Shown here: positions 11,398-24,547 of the stretch, one piece after another
How the letters are laid out: each line of letters begins with the position of its first letter
How positions within the stretch are numbered: position 1 is the first letter of the stretch
The notes under the pieces: generated by a model
Databases searched by the model: none
What the model was told of the DNA's origin: nothing
The model's input: only the letters and a program-made list of their open reading frames with translations
Position numbers and translations under genes: made by a program
From: Aquila chrysaetos chrysaetos
Taxonomy: Eukaryota; Chordata; Aves; Accipitriformes; Accipitridae
DNA length: 64,000 nt
Assembly (NCBI RefSeq): GCF_900496995.4
Contig: NC_044005.1
Span: forward strand, 28,215,363-28,279,362
Direction of reading: 5' to 3'

Positions 11398-13635
11398 GCT
11401 CCAAAGAATTTAGTTTTCTAGATTTCGAGGACTAAACAAATTCAGCAAGGAATTTTGGTATGGGCTTCTTTTTAAACTTTAACTCTCTTCATCTCCGGGG
11501 AATGTAGCTCTCAATGTAAAAATTTCTTCCCAAAAATTTCTACTGATTCATAAAGCTCAGACTCACCCTCAATTTCCTCAACCTGTTGGCTACTTCTTTG
11601 AAAACCAAACCTTTCTCTTCTTCAAATCCTATCCTCCCACAGTTTCTATAGTTCATCTCTCCTGGTCCCACTCCCATCTAATTCCTTACACTTCCGGAGT
11701 ATTTCAAGAGGTTCTGTCCCCTACTCTCTTCTCTTCTTCCTCTATTTCTAGTAATGTTCTAGTCAAAGACCACGTACAGTTTCCCTCTCCATGGTAATGA
11801 ATCGGAGCGTGATTTGTCACTGTGTTCTGCACCAACAAAAAATCAGATGATCTTCCTCTTAGGGATGTCAAGCTGCCAGTGCTAGTTCAGCAAGGCTGAA
11901 AGATAAGGATCTTATGAGCCTTTCCCTTTTCAACCTTCATGGCCTCCCCACTACTTACTTTCTTCATCACTATCGCTAGCATCCCATCATTCACACAGAC
12001 TCAGAACACAGGTATCATTCACAACATTCTAAAATTAAAGTATTTTTCTAATCTCTCTACAAAGCTAAAGTCTGGTATCTAATTTCATATCTCGCTTGCT
12101 GCAGCATCCATTTCTTTAGCCTAGACAAGCATCACCTTGTTCTGTTCACATTCATTCAAAGCACTACTGCAAAGATCATAGTTGCTTGCTTTGAACGTTA
12201 TCCCATTCTTTGAAGTAATAGAAAAAGAGAAGCTCATTCAAATATAAGATGCTCCTCTGCTTTCAAAGCTTTCACAGCCTTTCCTTTTTTCTCTCTAGAT
12301 CAGTAAAGCGATAACTTCTGGTTTTGTGACTTCTAACTCCAACACTGACTTCTGACTCCATCACCAGTTTCCTAAGTTTGAGGTTTTTTCCTTTTTGAAA
12401 ACCTTTTGCCCACCCTCATGTTGCCTCTCACACCTGAGAAAAGCTCACTACAGCCATCGATTTATTCTCTCAGAATTTCCTTAAATCCTCTTCCACCATG
12501 ACCTGCAAAACAGTTAATGACTGGGTTACTGGTATGCTGAAACCCCTGCTTACAATGCTGATCAGTGTCCTTATTCTCACCGAGTCCTTATATTCTCTGT
12601 CTGTATCTGTCCAACAGACAGAAAATGCTGCTGAATCAAAAGCAAAGACTTCAGTTATGGCCATGAATGATATTCATATGCTACCCAAATTCCTGACAGA
12701 AGCAGAAGCTCACAAAAACCAATGGAAAACATCAGGGCCTAATTGTATACCCTGAAATAATGCCATCCTTGATGGTTAGGGTAATCTTGACTACATCAAA
12801 AGAATTCAATGACTAAAAACTTTCATAAGGTAATCTATGGATTCACATTTTAAGGTCAGAAAGAAGCATCATGATTACTTACCCAACCCGACCTTCTAAA
12901 TAATACAGATAATAAAATTTCATCAGTACTCCTGCATCAAGCTCACAATTTGCTGGATGAAAGTCAGGATATACCTCAGAAAGAAATCCAGCTTTGATTT
13001 AAAGACTCTAAGTAATGGATAATTTCATAACCTGCTACTTTCATTGCTATACATTGAAATCTTATAGCTACTCTCAATTTGTCTAGACTGAAACCTCAAC
13101 TACTGGGTCTGTTATGGTTTTGTTTAGCAAATCCTTTTGCGTCAAAAACTATACCATGCAGGTAACATATTCAAACCATCTCTTGTGTAAAACCAACATG
13201 ATGATCTTTTAAAATGTCTTAATACAGAACTGGTGTTCAAGAAAAAGAGAGATCGCATACAAGAATCAACACTTGTGCTTGCTCCCCTAGAATGGTATTT
13301 GGAACACTCTGTTAAGTGCATTAAGTGCACAACATTCCTACAAACCTTCAAATGGAAGAAGAATCACAGATTTAGCCAACAGGAAATCTGCTGCCCCTCT
13401 CTGGAACTTAGATTTTTTTCAGGGGCTGCAGGCAAAAATTTCCCTCCATTTCAAATCCAGAATACAGAGCCTTCTTCTAAGCGTGGATGCATCCATTCTT
13501 TCAAGGAAGGGCAAGGTGATTTTTTTTTTTTCTTTTATAAGACAGGGAAAAAAACCAGAGTGGTGATTTCCACCTCTTTATGATAATTCATTATTGAAGC
13601 AGAGAGCCAGGAAATGAGAATTCATTGCTTATCTG

Positions 13636-13835
13636 AGGATTCAAACCTCACTCACCATTAGATTATATGACCATTCTGGGTACAGGAAGTTAAGCTGTTG
13701 AGCAGAAAAGAATGCAAAAGTCATACAGCCAAGAGACAGAACAAGTGGTGACATGACTATCTCAGTTGTTAGAGCACTTACTTGGAACAGAAAAGCTCTG
13801 TATAATATTTCTAATCCCAAAACTTTTTTTCTATA
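13636..13835. repeat. Possible tRNA-derived SINE relics
   Basis: At 13757-13780 the plus strand has an A-box-like stretch (ATCTCAGTTGTTAGAGCACT). About 40 bases later comes a decayed B-box-like TTTCTAATCCC. At 13638-13650 the minus strand has GGTTTGAATCC, close to a B box. Neither folds into an obvious tRNA. Old tRNA-derived SINE fragments are the likeliest reading, but weak. Confidence 0.3.
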
Positions 13836-15013
13836 TTATTGCTAAGGTCTCACCTCCTTTATTTTAAGGTAAACATGTTTAATTTAAAGTTCAGAGAGTA
13901 TTACACAGCCATCTTCTGTTGCTTATCTTTCAAGACTGTAAAGCTCCTTTCAGAGTTACTGCTTTTCAGGATGCAATCTCCCCTCCTACAAAGGATGACC
14001 CTAATTCTCTATTCTTATCCTTATGACCTTGCATTTGGCTGCACTAAAACACATGTTTTTCAAGTGAGCCCAGGTTAACAAGCTACACAAATTGCCCTGT
14101 AAAACTGACCTAGCCTTATCCTTATTTACCACTCTATCATTCTTTAGATCACTACAGACTTTATGAGCAATAATTTTGTATTTCTGGAGCTGGTGATACA
14201 CAGAAACTACAAGTAGCAAATGGCCAGTCTGAAAAACCATCAGGGAAAACTTGGAGTATTAAGGCTCCAATTCTGAATTTTTTGATGTTACTATATAAAC
14301 TAGAAAAGCACAAAAAAGCAAAAATGTAACCAAAGTAATAAGCAATGAAAAAAGAATACGCTTCATATTCATTTATATGCACATTATTTCAGTGCAAAAC
14401 ACGTCAAAAAAAAAAAAAAAAACCCCAAAGATTTAGGAATTCACTACCATCAAATATAAAAATTGGTAATATAATAACATGATAAAACTGAGTAGGCTTA
14501 TTGCAAAATCCATCTACATGTCCTCACTACTTCTTATAGAACAAATTTTTTTTTGACAGATCTCTTTTTACATGCTGCATCAACCTCAGAAAAATTAACT
14601 ATTATGCATTTTGTTCTACTTCAGCTCCTCATTCATTAAAGATGCAGGATCCTGCAGTTATCACATGACTACCTTTTACATATGCAATGAATACTTTTGA
14701 CTACAAGTTTCTCTAGGTCCCAGTTCTGTATGTGTTTGTGCATGTGTTGAGCTCAACAGAACTACACTCCATTACTTAAAGTTATGTTTGTTCCTTGTAG
14801 AATCAGGATTGAGGTAAGATTGTCTCTGTGATAAAGGGCTAGTGGGTGTGTACTTTAAACCTTTTACTGTTGCAGAATTTTATATTCACAGAAAGCCTAC
14901 TCTATTTGCTCAGTGTTTCTTGTTATTTCAATGGGACCTCTCGTGAGTAGAATGAAGTATAAAACTTCATATATTTATAACCCAAATTGTGACATATAAC
15001 TTAAAATATGTCT

Positions 15014-15045
15014 GTAAAATGCAATTTATGTAAAATGCAATTTAT
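15014..15045. repeat. 16-bp exact tandem duplication
   Basis: The unit gtaaaatgcaatttat occurs twice in direct succession at 15014-15029 and 15030-15045. Confidence 0.9.
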
Positions 15046-15282
15046 GTTAAAAGCAAATAATACATTTTACAGTCTAAGCAAGATACAAGCCTTTTAGTAC
15101 CCTTGTTCTAATTATTTTAAAACACATCTACCAAATAAGGCAATTTTTTTCAAATCTTTTTCTTTGCCACTTCTTTGAAACTACTAAATACTGAAACCAT
15201 GAAAGTTATTTCTCAACATATAATCCTTTAACTTACAAAGTTAATTAAATCATAGTAACTCTGAAAATAAGTAAGTTCATAC

Positions 15283-15492
15283 CTTTTCCTTTCAGCTTGC
15301 TCTTTCAAATAAATACCTTTGGAACACATTGGTTCTTCCTCCTTATTGTCCATGTCCTCTGCTGTAAATAAGATATTGTGACCTCTTCTGTCTAACGTAT
15401 GATAAACTCTAGAAACCAGTTGTAAATAAGGAGGCAATATAAAACTAGGAAAAGCGGTACATAGACGATGAATGCTTGGATAATGTTGACCT
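15283..15492 (-). CDS. TTC6: TTC6 internal exon (210 nt)
   Basis: Exon bounded by a good acceptor (TTTTCCTTTCTAG) and donor (AAAAG|GTATGA), entered in phase 2 and left in phase 2. It codes for about 69 full residues: GQHYPSIHRLCTAFPSFILP, then a helix-like region with DRRGHNILF, an acidic segment (MDNKEEEPMC), and a basic end (KEQAERKR). This is a more structured part of the protein than the flanking exons. Both borders agree in phase with the neighbouring exons at 18844-18974 and 7220-7379. Confidence 0.9.
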
Positions 15493-18400
15493 CTAGAAAG
15501 GAAAACAAAGAAATCAAGAACCTTAATATCCATTCTCTATATTCTAAAGTACATAGTTTATCAAATACGACATCATTACATACATCAGACCATAGTATAT
15601 AAATTGCTAACATAAATACTTAGTATAAAGTGCCTGGTAATTTCTACTAAAGGTAGAGATCACATTATTTAGAAAAGAAAAACAGGTAAAAGCTAAAACG
15701 TTGGTAATAATTTTGAAGTAAAAAATAAGTGTAGTAGTCACAATTTTACTTTCCCAATTTAAGTAGAGCTTTCACTTGGTGCACTGAAGACTTAAACCAA
15801 GTAATGAAGATTTACAGCTTAAATTTGGTATGTGAATAAATGTTATGTTAAAATGTTACACATACGTTCATCTGCAAATTCTCTCCCATGACAGAGTACC
15901 TTGTAAATACCCTTGAAACTTTGAATTAGTTTTATGATATGCTATCAGTTGAACTTCTTCCTAGCTTTTCAATTCAGCTGCTGATTTAGAGGAAACGCCG
16001 GGTCTTTGACTATCTTTGAAAAGTTAATAACTAAAAATTCTACCATTTAACCCTCCCATCTAAGTTGTACTGAAGATGATGAAAGTCTACTGACTTCCAT
16101 AGGCCACGGATCAAATTCTAAAAACAGTCTCTGACTACTGTATGAACTTTAAAAAGTTAATAAATGTCTAACGTGCAGACAATTACAACATGAAGAGCAG
16201 TATACGGAAAATGTCTGAGATGTAAAAAACTCAGAAATGCTCCCCAAATATATGCTACTTTTAACTAAAGTTCATAAGTGCCTTCATATTTTAAGAGAAA
16301 ATCCCAAATTAAAATAGTTAAAATTCCACTTAGAAATTACACTGAATAGTTTTCAGGTTTAACTATTTTTCTGATGTTTTCCTGAGACAATGACACTTTC
16401 AACAACTTGGTTTTTTGTTTTACTGAGCACTATGCCTTATTGTATGAACAGATATTATAAAGGGGAAATCAGCGAGAACTACAAAATGAAGTAAGGAAAA
16501 ACACAAGATTGATTTATTATGCAATACATATTCAAGTTACAAAAATAGTATTTTATATTTGCTTAAGTTTTCTGAAAAATAATGACAGCAAAAAAGTAAA
16601 AAATAAAAATCACACATGTAAAGAAAAAAACCATGAAAATCAGTGTAATATAGCAGAAATTTGACTCACATTCAAGAAATTATCACATCAAGTATATACC
16701 AGATATATCTCTGTTGCATTAATATAGTTTGAGTCCCTAAGTTTATAGGCACATGACAACCCAACAGGAAAGAATGCCAATAAATCTTTATTTTAATTAA
16801 AACTGGTCAAAATAATTTTTTTCAAGCCATACAACTTTAATATACAGAGAAGAGCCTAGTTAATTCATGCTTCAACAAAACAGTTTCACCAGATCTTACA
16901 ATCCAGTCTCTACTGAAATCAGTGGCATTTTTGCCTGAATGAGAACAGGGTCAATGAACTAAAATGTGAAAGTTAAACATAAAAATTAAATATCCAGTTT
17001 GAAAAGCAACTCAATCACACAATACATGAGACGGATTAGGATTTAAGGCATGCTTACAGCAACCCCATTTAATGCAAAGGATTTTTTTTTTTTTTAACTA
17101 ATTGAATGTATTTACAGCATAAATGGAAGTAAGTAACTGTTTTGGAGTGTCAAATCAGAGATCAGTGCTTTAATAAGTAGATCACATTAATTTAAAATTA
17201 GAAATAAATATTTCACACTGGTTTTTTAACTTGATAGAGAGTATATAATCTTCATAAATGTTCTTAGTAGTTTACCTCAGGATGCTCTAATACAGTTCAC
17301 TTTCTCTGCAATGCAATTACCACACAATTAAAACAAACAAACAAACAAAAATAGACCGCAAACAGCTTAACTTTGAACTTGCAACATTTGGAGTGATTTC
17401 TGTAAATGATGGCAGGCAAAATAATTCTAAAATTCTCTAGGAACTTTTTTCTTAAGTTTGCCATTTAATTTAAATAAATAAAAACAATTTGAATGTTATT
17501 TTTATTGCATTATCATTACTGCTCTTGTATAGAAGTTTATCATTTCATTGAATGAACTAACTGAATGCTTTATCAATGTAAACTGAAATATTTGGGGCAT
17601 GCTGCAGGTAAAGGTGAATGTTTTTATAGCACACACTATCCTAAAACAGACTATTTATCATTCTTTGAAAAAAGGGGACATGAAAAAACAATACTATGTG
17701 TGTGGCCTACATTACCTTCACTTAACGCACTAAATATGGGGTTTTTAGAAAATCGTGCAGTTTCTGCACCATTGATAATCTGACAGTAAGTATTTATTGA
17801 AGGTAAAACACTCATTGTCTGTTGACACTATTTGTTTTAATATATAATCTTGCTAACCAAATGATCTTTAAGCAATGCAGATAAGCAATGGCATGCAAAG
17901 GGTCACTTAAATGCCAATTTGACTGTTTCATAAACTTAAGCATTCTTTTCCCATGACTATTCTCAGCTACTTAATTGAAAGTATTATCCATTTACAAACT
18001 TTAGGCCTGCCATAAAAAGGCTCTCTTCTGTATCCAATAGACCTTTCAGGACCCTAAGAACAACAAAAGCTAATAATTAAAGCTTCTTTTTTTTTCCCCC
18101 TTTTCTCAATAGAGAAGTGAAGAAGCAACCTATGGTACATCTAAACAAAGCTATCTATAAAGATCTTATTACCAGTGAAGACCATAAAACTGAAGAGTGT
18201 CACTTCACATGGGATGGACAGGATCAGTTAAATTAGGACACAGTCTGTACTACTTTTGTAATCTGCACTTCTACTACAGAATGACAGATACAACCTATGA
18301 CAAGAGCAAAGCAATAAGCAGTTGTCCTTAAATTACAGCTCTCCATGTAAAATCTCCTGAATTTCAGACAAGCACTGACTGTAATACAAATTCAAGTTAA

Positions 18401-18843
18401 TGAATTTTTAATACATCATCTCTATTTAAAGATGATGACTTACAGCTGGCATTGCTTATATTAAATTTGTGGTATTTTCCATTGTTTGTTTTTAATTATT
18501 TTGATTAGATTATGCTTGGAATTGCATGGACAAATTCAACCCCCACATAAGCAACTTCAGTTTCTGCTGCAGTCAAGAGAAGTTTCATCTGCATACAGCA
18601 GGACTGAATAGGCCCTCTAGATTTTAAAAACCATAAATCAGAACTATTTCAAGGAGATAAATAGAAAATTAAAACTAGAGATACCAAACTAAACTTGATA
18701 ATTTAGATGAGAAATTGCAAGTGTTCAGATCCAAATTTGGGGGGATGGCATTATTTCTTCTCCAAACTTACCTCTTATGCTATGCACTAATAATATATTT
18801 TCAGTATTTTTCTTATAATAATGAAAGAAGATTAAAAAATTAC
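15493..18843 (-). other. TTC6: TTC6 intron
   Basis: AT-rich intron of about 3.35 kb with a CAAA-type short repeat near 17331-17351. No exon or recognised mobile element. Confidence 0.7.
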
Positions 18844-18974
18844 TTGACATTTGAGGCCTGAGGAAGCAAAGATTGTTGCAAGTCGTGTTCCTCTTGTAGC
18901 TCTTTCTGAACTTCATCTGGTTTAATTTTTGATATTGCTTTTCCTTCCACCTGTAGCGCATCTGAGGCTGGAGC
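18844..18974 (-). CDS. TTC6: TTC6 internal exon (131 nt)
   Basis: Exon with acceptor GAACATTTTCAG and donor GTCAA|GTAATT, phase 0 in and phase 2 out. It codes for 43 residues that are Glu/Gln/Lys-rich and probably helical (KPDEVQKELQEEHDLQQSLL). The leftover AA plus the first base of the 15283-15492 exon makes Lys. Its Gln/Glu-rich composition is like that of the two preceding exons. Confidence 0.85.
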
Positions 18975-21900
18975 CTGAAAATGTTCATGAACAGAAGATA
19001 AACACAGTGTTACAAACTGATAAATTATATGGACATTATTATTATTATATGGATATCCCACTCTGGAGTAGAACAAGGAGCAATGGCACACAAGCAACTC
19101 TGACCACCAGAAAACAATTCAATTAAACTAGAGTACTTTAGAACTGCTGTCACTACACAGATCACAGCAGCGCCCACAGCTATTCAGGATATAGAATAAG
19201 CAGAAAAGTGTGATAAAAATAAATTTCCAATGTGCCCTACCTAAGCTGCATTTCTGAATAGTGTATAACATAATTGTATGTCAATATATTACAAAGAGAA
19301 TAATCAAAAAAGCATAAAAATCATATTACTATTCCGAACTATTAAACTTAGAAGAGCATGAATACATCTAAAATTTGTATTGTATTTTTAAGCAAATTCT
19401 AACAGATACATATAGTTTAAAGGATGACAGTTTTAGAAAAGTTTCTTCAAGGCTATGTTTATTAAATACAGGAACTTCAGCAGGAATACAAATGTAAGGA
19501 ATTCCTACTGTTTCCACGCACAGCTGCTCATTCCTATTTATTAGAGCACCACCTGCTTAGTTGTGCCAAAAATTGTTTTTCACACTGCGAAATAGATCAG
19601 AAAACTGATCCATGTTGAAAAAAAGTTTAAAAAATGCATGGAGGGAAGGTAGAAATTAATCTAGATCTCCGATTCCCTTTGTAGCGAGTCCCTACATAGA
19701 AATTTTGTCAGGCACAGCTCACTATAATCCAGGAGTGAGCAAACAGCAAGGAAAAGGAACTACCAAAGTCATCATTGCTGCCAAAGTGTCTGCATCTGCT
19801 TCACAAACTCAGCTTCGGAATCTATACCCTTGTGCTGCATTTTCCATACTGCGATGACCTCCAGAGGTCCCTTCCAACCTCAACCATTCCACAATTCTGT
19901 TTCCTGCAAACTGTTAAACATCTTCCTAAAACAGACTAGAAGTGCCATCAATAAAAAGGATCCTTCTGAACTCCACTTAAAAGCTTGCATACATAACACA
20001 ACAAAGCACATTCCACAAATTAAAGTATAATCACAACATAACACAGACAGAAACAGAACAACACAGTGGGGAAAACAAATTTTAAAGTGCTTTGTCTTGA
20101 AAAAATTTTCTCTCTAAATATGAAAAGTAAGTCCACTTTTTTGCCCAGCTCTTCCTGATACACCATGGTAATTACTTCTGTAAGACTGGCTAGCTTAGTT
20201 TATAGGGACCCAAATAATACAATTGTTGTAACCAAATGCTTTTCTAATTAAGATTTTCCATCACATATCTGGTTAAATTAATCACAAAGGCATAAGATTT
20301 TACTCTTCTTTGTTCACTCACATGCTTTATTTATCCCAGAATATAAGTGGGCACAATGTTTATGTCTACTGATAACTTCAGCAGTATTTAAGTTCTTAGA
20401 AAAAATCACTGCATGAAAAAATCATGGAAGTTTATAGTTCATCAACAAGCATATTAATCATCAAGTAAAAGATACTAAGAACTGCAGAAGATACCTAAAT
20501 GAGTCACTACCTTCTGAAAAGGCTTACTCAAAATTAAAATGGTTTCATATATTGTTAGTTTATTTTTGAAACCAACACCACTCTTCATATCAGCACATCC
20601 ATGAAAAAATATGAAGGACCAAAGTCAGATATTTGATGTTTACCAAAGAAACTAGAAGTCAATCAAATCAAAGTCAAATCAAAATTTTACATAGAGCAAA
20701 CAGGCTAACAAAAATAAGGAATACAGAAAAGTCTGAAAGTAATATGTCTACCTGAAAATGTATCATTAAAATGAGCCAAATATAAGACTATGATTTTTGC
20801 TTTTGAATGTCAGCTAAATGTTTCTGTCATGATCTCTTGTCCAGTTTAAAGAAAAAAAGTAGCCTGATTGGATGCATTGCCATTACCAGCTTTTGGAATG
20901 CCCAGATACTCAAATAATTTGAAAAAAATGCCACGTAAATGATATCCAAAGTAGATAGAAGTTACTCAACAACACTTGTCGATGTCTTAGACACCAATAT
21001 GGCTAATGAAAACCTCCAAAACTAAAATTAGAGCAGCTACTATTTTAAAATCATAAGCCAAAGTTCTGTGACCTCATCTTTTTTGTGAAACAGATCATAA
21101 AGGGGGACTTTAACACACTCTTGCTAATGAATTATGGAGACTATACTAAGTAGAGGGGAGATCCTTTAAGCTTAAAATCAGAGAACATGAGCCAACACAC
21201 TTACTATTAGATGGACATTTTAAATGTATGTAATCTCATATTTTATTTCATTTTCTTTGTAGAAATACCAGTGAACAAACACACAACTTTTTATTCAAAA
21301 TATTTATGTAATTCAGTTACAGATGTAACATAAAATTACAATAACTAAAGCAAATATCTGTTTTTTCATCTAACTGCTTTGTGTGTCACCAAATTTGCAA
21401 GTTCATCTGCCCGGTCAATCAATTTACCTTGAAGATGTATGGGCCCTGCAGCCCACTAAGCAAAGCAAAAGATGTCACAAAAACATGCCAAAGAATAGTG
21501 TTCTATAGAAATACTAATATACAGTACATTGCTGTTTCTCTGTATAGAAATACTTCTGCTAAGGATGCGATAGAGCATTTAGCTAATATATATGGGTTCT
21601 TAAAACCATTTCTCTTTCCTTTTCTAAAATTTTGTCTCCATTATTTTTTCCATGTGTAAAAGTGAAAGCATGCCCTTTCAAATTAAATAATATATTTAAA
21701 TTGCGTAGTACGTGTGTTAAATGGAACCAAATATATGTTATCTTTTCAAGTGCCAATCTTGCAAACTACTTTGTGCTGTAAGATCACTGAACACCACTGA
21801 TGGGTGTTGTTGCAACAATACCACCAGTGCATTACAGAAGTGGCATGCTGCCCAAAATAATACTAAAATATCTAAAAAACATCATCACAGTACCCCAGTA

Positions 21901-23678
21901 CTGTTTAAATAACTGGGAAACTGTTGGCAAATAGTATATAAACTAGAAGTAATAAATAATCTTACTATATTCTGGAACATTATAAAAATTACCATCAGTG
22001 ACGTTGTGCTGTGTATTGTTTACACATCATTTAGAATATTTAGTTTAGTAACCAACAGATCAACTGAAGTTGCAGAGTATACTCTTAAAACTACCTGCAA
22101 ACACCATTATTAATATTAATTATATAAAACATTATAGCCAAGTACAGATGGCACATGAGATTTCAGTTACCAAAGGATTAGAAACATTTCTAAACTACAG
22201 ACAGACAAATATCATAAGGAAAATTTCAAAACACAATATTTTTTCTAATTTAGCAGAATTTTTAAAAAGTAATATAATTTCATTTTCATCCATTTTCTTC
22301 AACAGAACTCTAACCCATCTAACAGAAACTATTTTGCTACCACAAAAGTTGCTAGGAAATATGAATTCTTAGCCATAGAAGAATGCCTGCCAACTGGAAC
22401 CGCTCAGGCCAGCATCACCAGGCCACTTAGGGCTCCACTTCATGTCCACTGTAGGCCCATTGCAGAATGCAGTGCCAGGATTGATGGGGAGTTTCTGTCA
22501 CCTCCCTGTGACTCATTCCCAGAGATCCCCTGTCCCTTAGCCCTTCAGGGTAAGCTGTGTGCATCTTTGGTTCTTGGCTATCCTAAAATTGATCAGGAAA
22601 GTTGGTTGCTAATGCTCTGGAATTCTAGGCATGTGCCTACCTCTCTCTATTCCTTTCTCCATGCAGCTTGAAGGAACACAATCAGGGCCAAACTACAGTC
22701 AGTAGGAGGAGCTGAAGAAGCAGCTGAAGCAAGGCCCTTAGACATTCATATTTTGGCTAGACCTCTGGGTTATGATGACTAGACCTTGAAACAACACACT
22801 CGCAAATATTGGGCCATCAACAAGCATCTCACATGGGTGTCTCTCATCCTCTTTTCATTTCAGTCCCTTTAACTCCTTATTTTCAACACCTGTATCTGTC
22901 TTCCCATGCAGCTTATCCAACCTTAAGATCATCTCATTTATTCAAGTTTAGGCCAAGGCTATCTGGTATCTCTGCACAATAACACTGCCTCATGGAAATA
23001 TATCCCATTCTTGGTTGTCCTTCTCATTATACCATTGTAAACACAAATAGTGTTATTCTGTTTTACAATAAGCATATATAATAACTTTAAGGCAAAGTAA
23101 TCATTTACATTGAAGCTGCAGAAGGAACAAGGTTAGCGTTTTATTTCAGTATCTGGTTATAGCCTTGCAATACCAGAATGCTAGAAACTGACAACATATG
23201 GGAAAAGACATTATTTGGTCTTAGCAACAAATTTTTCCTCTGTGGTAGTCTATATAAACTTGATACATGTTCACTACTGAAAATCTAAGCTTTATAGAGT
23301 TGATATTTTAATGACAGTTTTTGTCATGTGTGAAATATCACAAAACCAAAAGGATATTGAGCATTATGCCATTTTCCAGGAAGGCATCCACTTGTTAAAT
23401 GTAGATTAGGATTCTATTTATACGTTGTTTCATTTGTAATCTTCTTTCCAATCTCATAAAGAAAAGCCTAACCCAACATCTGACCGAATGAACCTTAATT
23501 TGTTTTTTCCTCTAACCTTAAGCTGCAAGACCAGTATGAAGACCTGTTTTATAGAAAATCTTCTTTTAAAGGGCAGGTGGTAAAGAAACAGCTTGCAGAC
23601 CTCTGTATGCTCTAAAGCATCAAAACCTTAAGCATGGGAAAACTAATACTATCTCACAATAGTACTAAACCTGCTTAC
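18975..23678 (-). other. TTC6: TTC6 intron
   Basis: Intron of about 4.7 kb. It contains the CR1 tail at about 19850-19900. The stretch 22380-22760 is more GC-rich than its surroundings but shows no recognised element. No exon is supported, and the flanking phases (0/0) require none. Confidence 0.7.
19850..19900 (+). mobile_element. CR1 LINE 3' tail fragment
   Basis: The plus strand carries the characteristic 3' end of avian chicken-repeat 1: GATGACCTCCAGAGGTCCCT followed by TCCAACCTCAACCATTC and an ATTCTGT-like terminal unit. Only about 50 bases are recognisable; the 5' part is truncated or decayed. It lies antisense inside the TTC6 intron. This is strong evidence for a bird or at least sauropsid genome. 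Confidence 0.88.
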
Positions 23679-23771
23679 CTGCTTCACCTGCTTATTATAT
23701 GTTAACAGCTCATCTTTAGGCTGAGATTCAGTTTCTGCTGCTTGAGATTCTTTCTGAACTACTGGTGTCTT
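23679..23771 (-). CDS. TTC6: TTC6 internal exon (93 nt)
   Basis: Exon of 31 codons, phase 0 on both sides. The acceptor has a long pyrimidine tract (TTTTTTCCCCCTTTCCCTCAG) and the donor is AAGCAG|GTAAGC, both near consensus. The product is hydrophilic (KTPVVQKESQAAETESQPKD) and shares a TESQ motif with the 24479-24547 exon, suggesting the two arose by exon duplication or are low-complexity linker. Confidence 0.85.
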
Positions 23772-24478
23772 CTGAGGGAAAGGGGGAAAAAATGTAAAAG
23801 GTGAATGTACAATATTTTTTTAAAGACACTTTTGTGCTCCCTGAAAGGTAATTCAGTACAATATTTATTATAAGCAATTATTCTTTCATCATCCATTTAT
23901 TTTATGAAGCACCTAGAACATTGTATCAATTTTCTCTTAAGCCAAATATTTCCTCAACAGCTAACTAGATTTCCAAAAATAAATATAGTAATAGGCAAAG
24001 GACCTCAGAAATTTATATCAAGAGATCTATGAACTTTTAAAGCAAATAAATCATTAATGCCTCTAAACATTAAGCAATCCCCCAAACATATCTAAGTTTA
24101 AATATTTAAATTTTAAAAACAGTTTGAATGAAAGGCATAGAATGATGGGCACTAATACATGTGAATATAGATGAATGTCTTACAATTCCATTGCCCTAAT
24201 CGGCATGCTACTTAATAAAAGTTAAATTCATTATATCCAACAGCTGGAGAATCAAATCCCATAAGAAAAGGAATGAACAAGACACAAAAGGGAAAAAGAG
24301 AAAAATAAAGGTATACTTGTGATTTATGAAGTACCAAAATGTTTTTAAGGACTATTTCATTTCCTTCCCAGTTTTATCAGTTTAAAATATGAACTACCTA
24401 TCTTAACAACTCTGCAAGCAAATAGAAGCACTATTAACTTATTATATTTTAACATTCCTAGATAATGCAGAATGTTAC
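23772..24478 (-). other. TTC6: TTC6 intron
   Basis: AT-rich intron of about 0.7 kb; nothing else recognised. Confidence 0.7.
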
Positions 24479-24547
24479 CAGGCTTGCTTGGTGAAAACTT
24501 GGCAGGACTTGAGATTCAGTTTTTATTTCCTCATGTTCAATTGGTGC
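24479..24547 (-). CDS. TTC6: TTC6 internal exon (69 nt)
   Basis: Exon of 23 codons with acceptor TTGTACAACAG and donor AGCCTG|GTAACA. It is open in phase 0, giving APIEHEEIKTESQVLPSFHQ and three more residues, and joins in frame to the 23679-23771 exon. It does not join in frame to the 30636 donor of the first coding exon: that donor leaves phase 2, which would meet a stop here. See the finding on the phase gap. It is short, so less certain than the larger exons. Confidence 0.7.

Larger units (their letters stand above)
7380..15282 (-). other. TTC6: TTC6 large intron
   Basis: Intron of about 7.9 kb. It contains a TA microsatellite (about 8049-8061), a 17-G run (8746-8762), a solo-LTR-like element (about 9000-10215), three CTCF-like motifs (8530, 10525, 11383), possible tRNA-derived SINE relics (about 13636-13835) and an exact 16-bp tandem duplication (15014-15045). 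No exon is supported. Phases of the flanking exons agree, so none is required. Confidence 0.75.
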
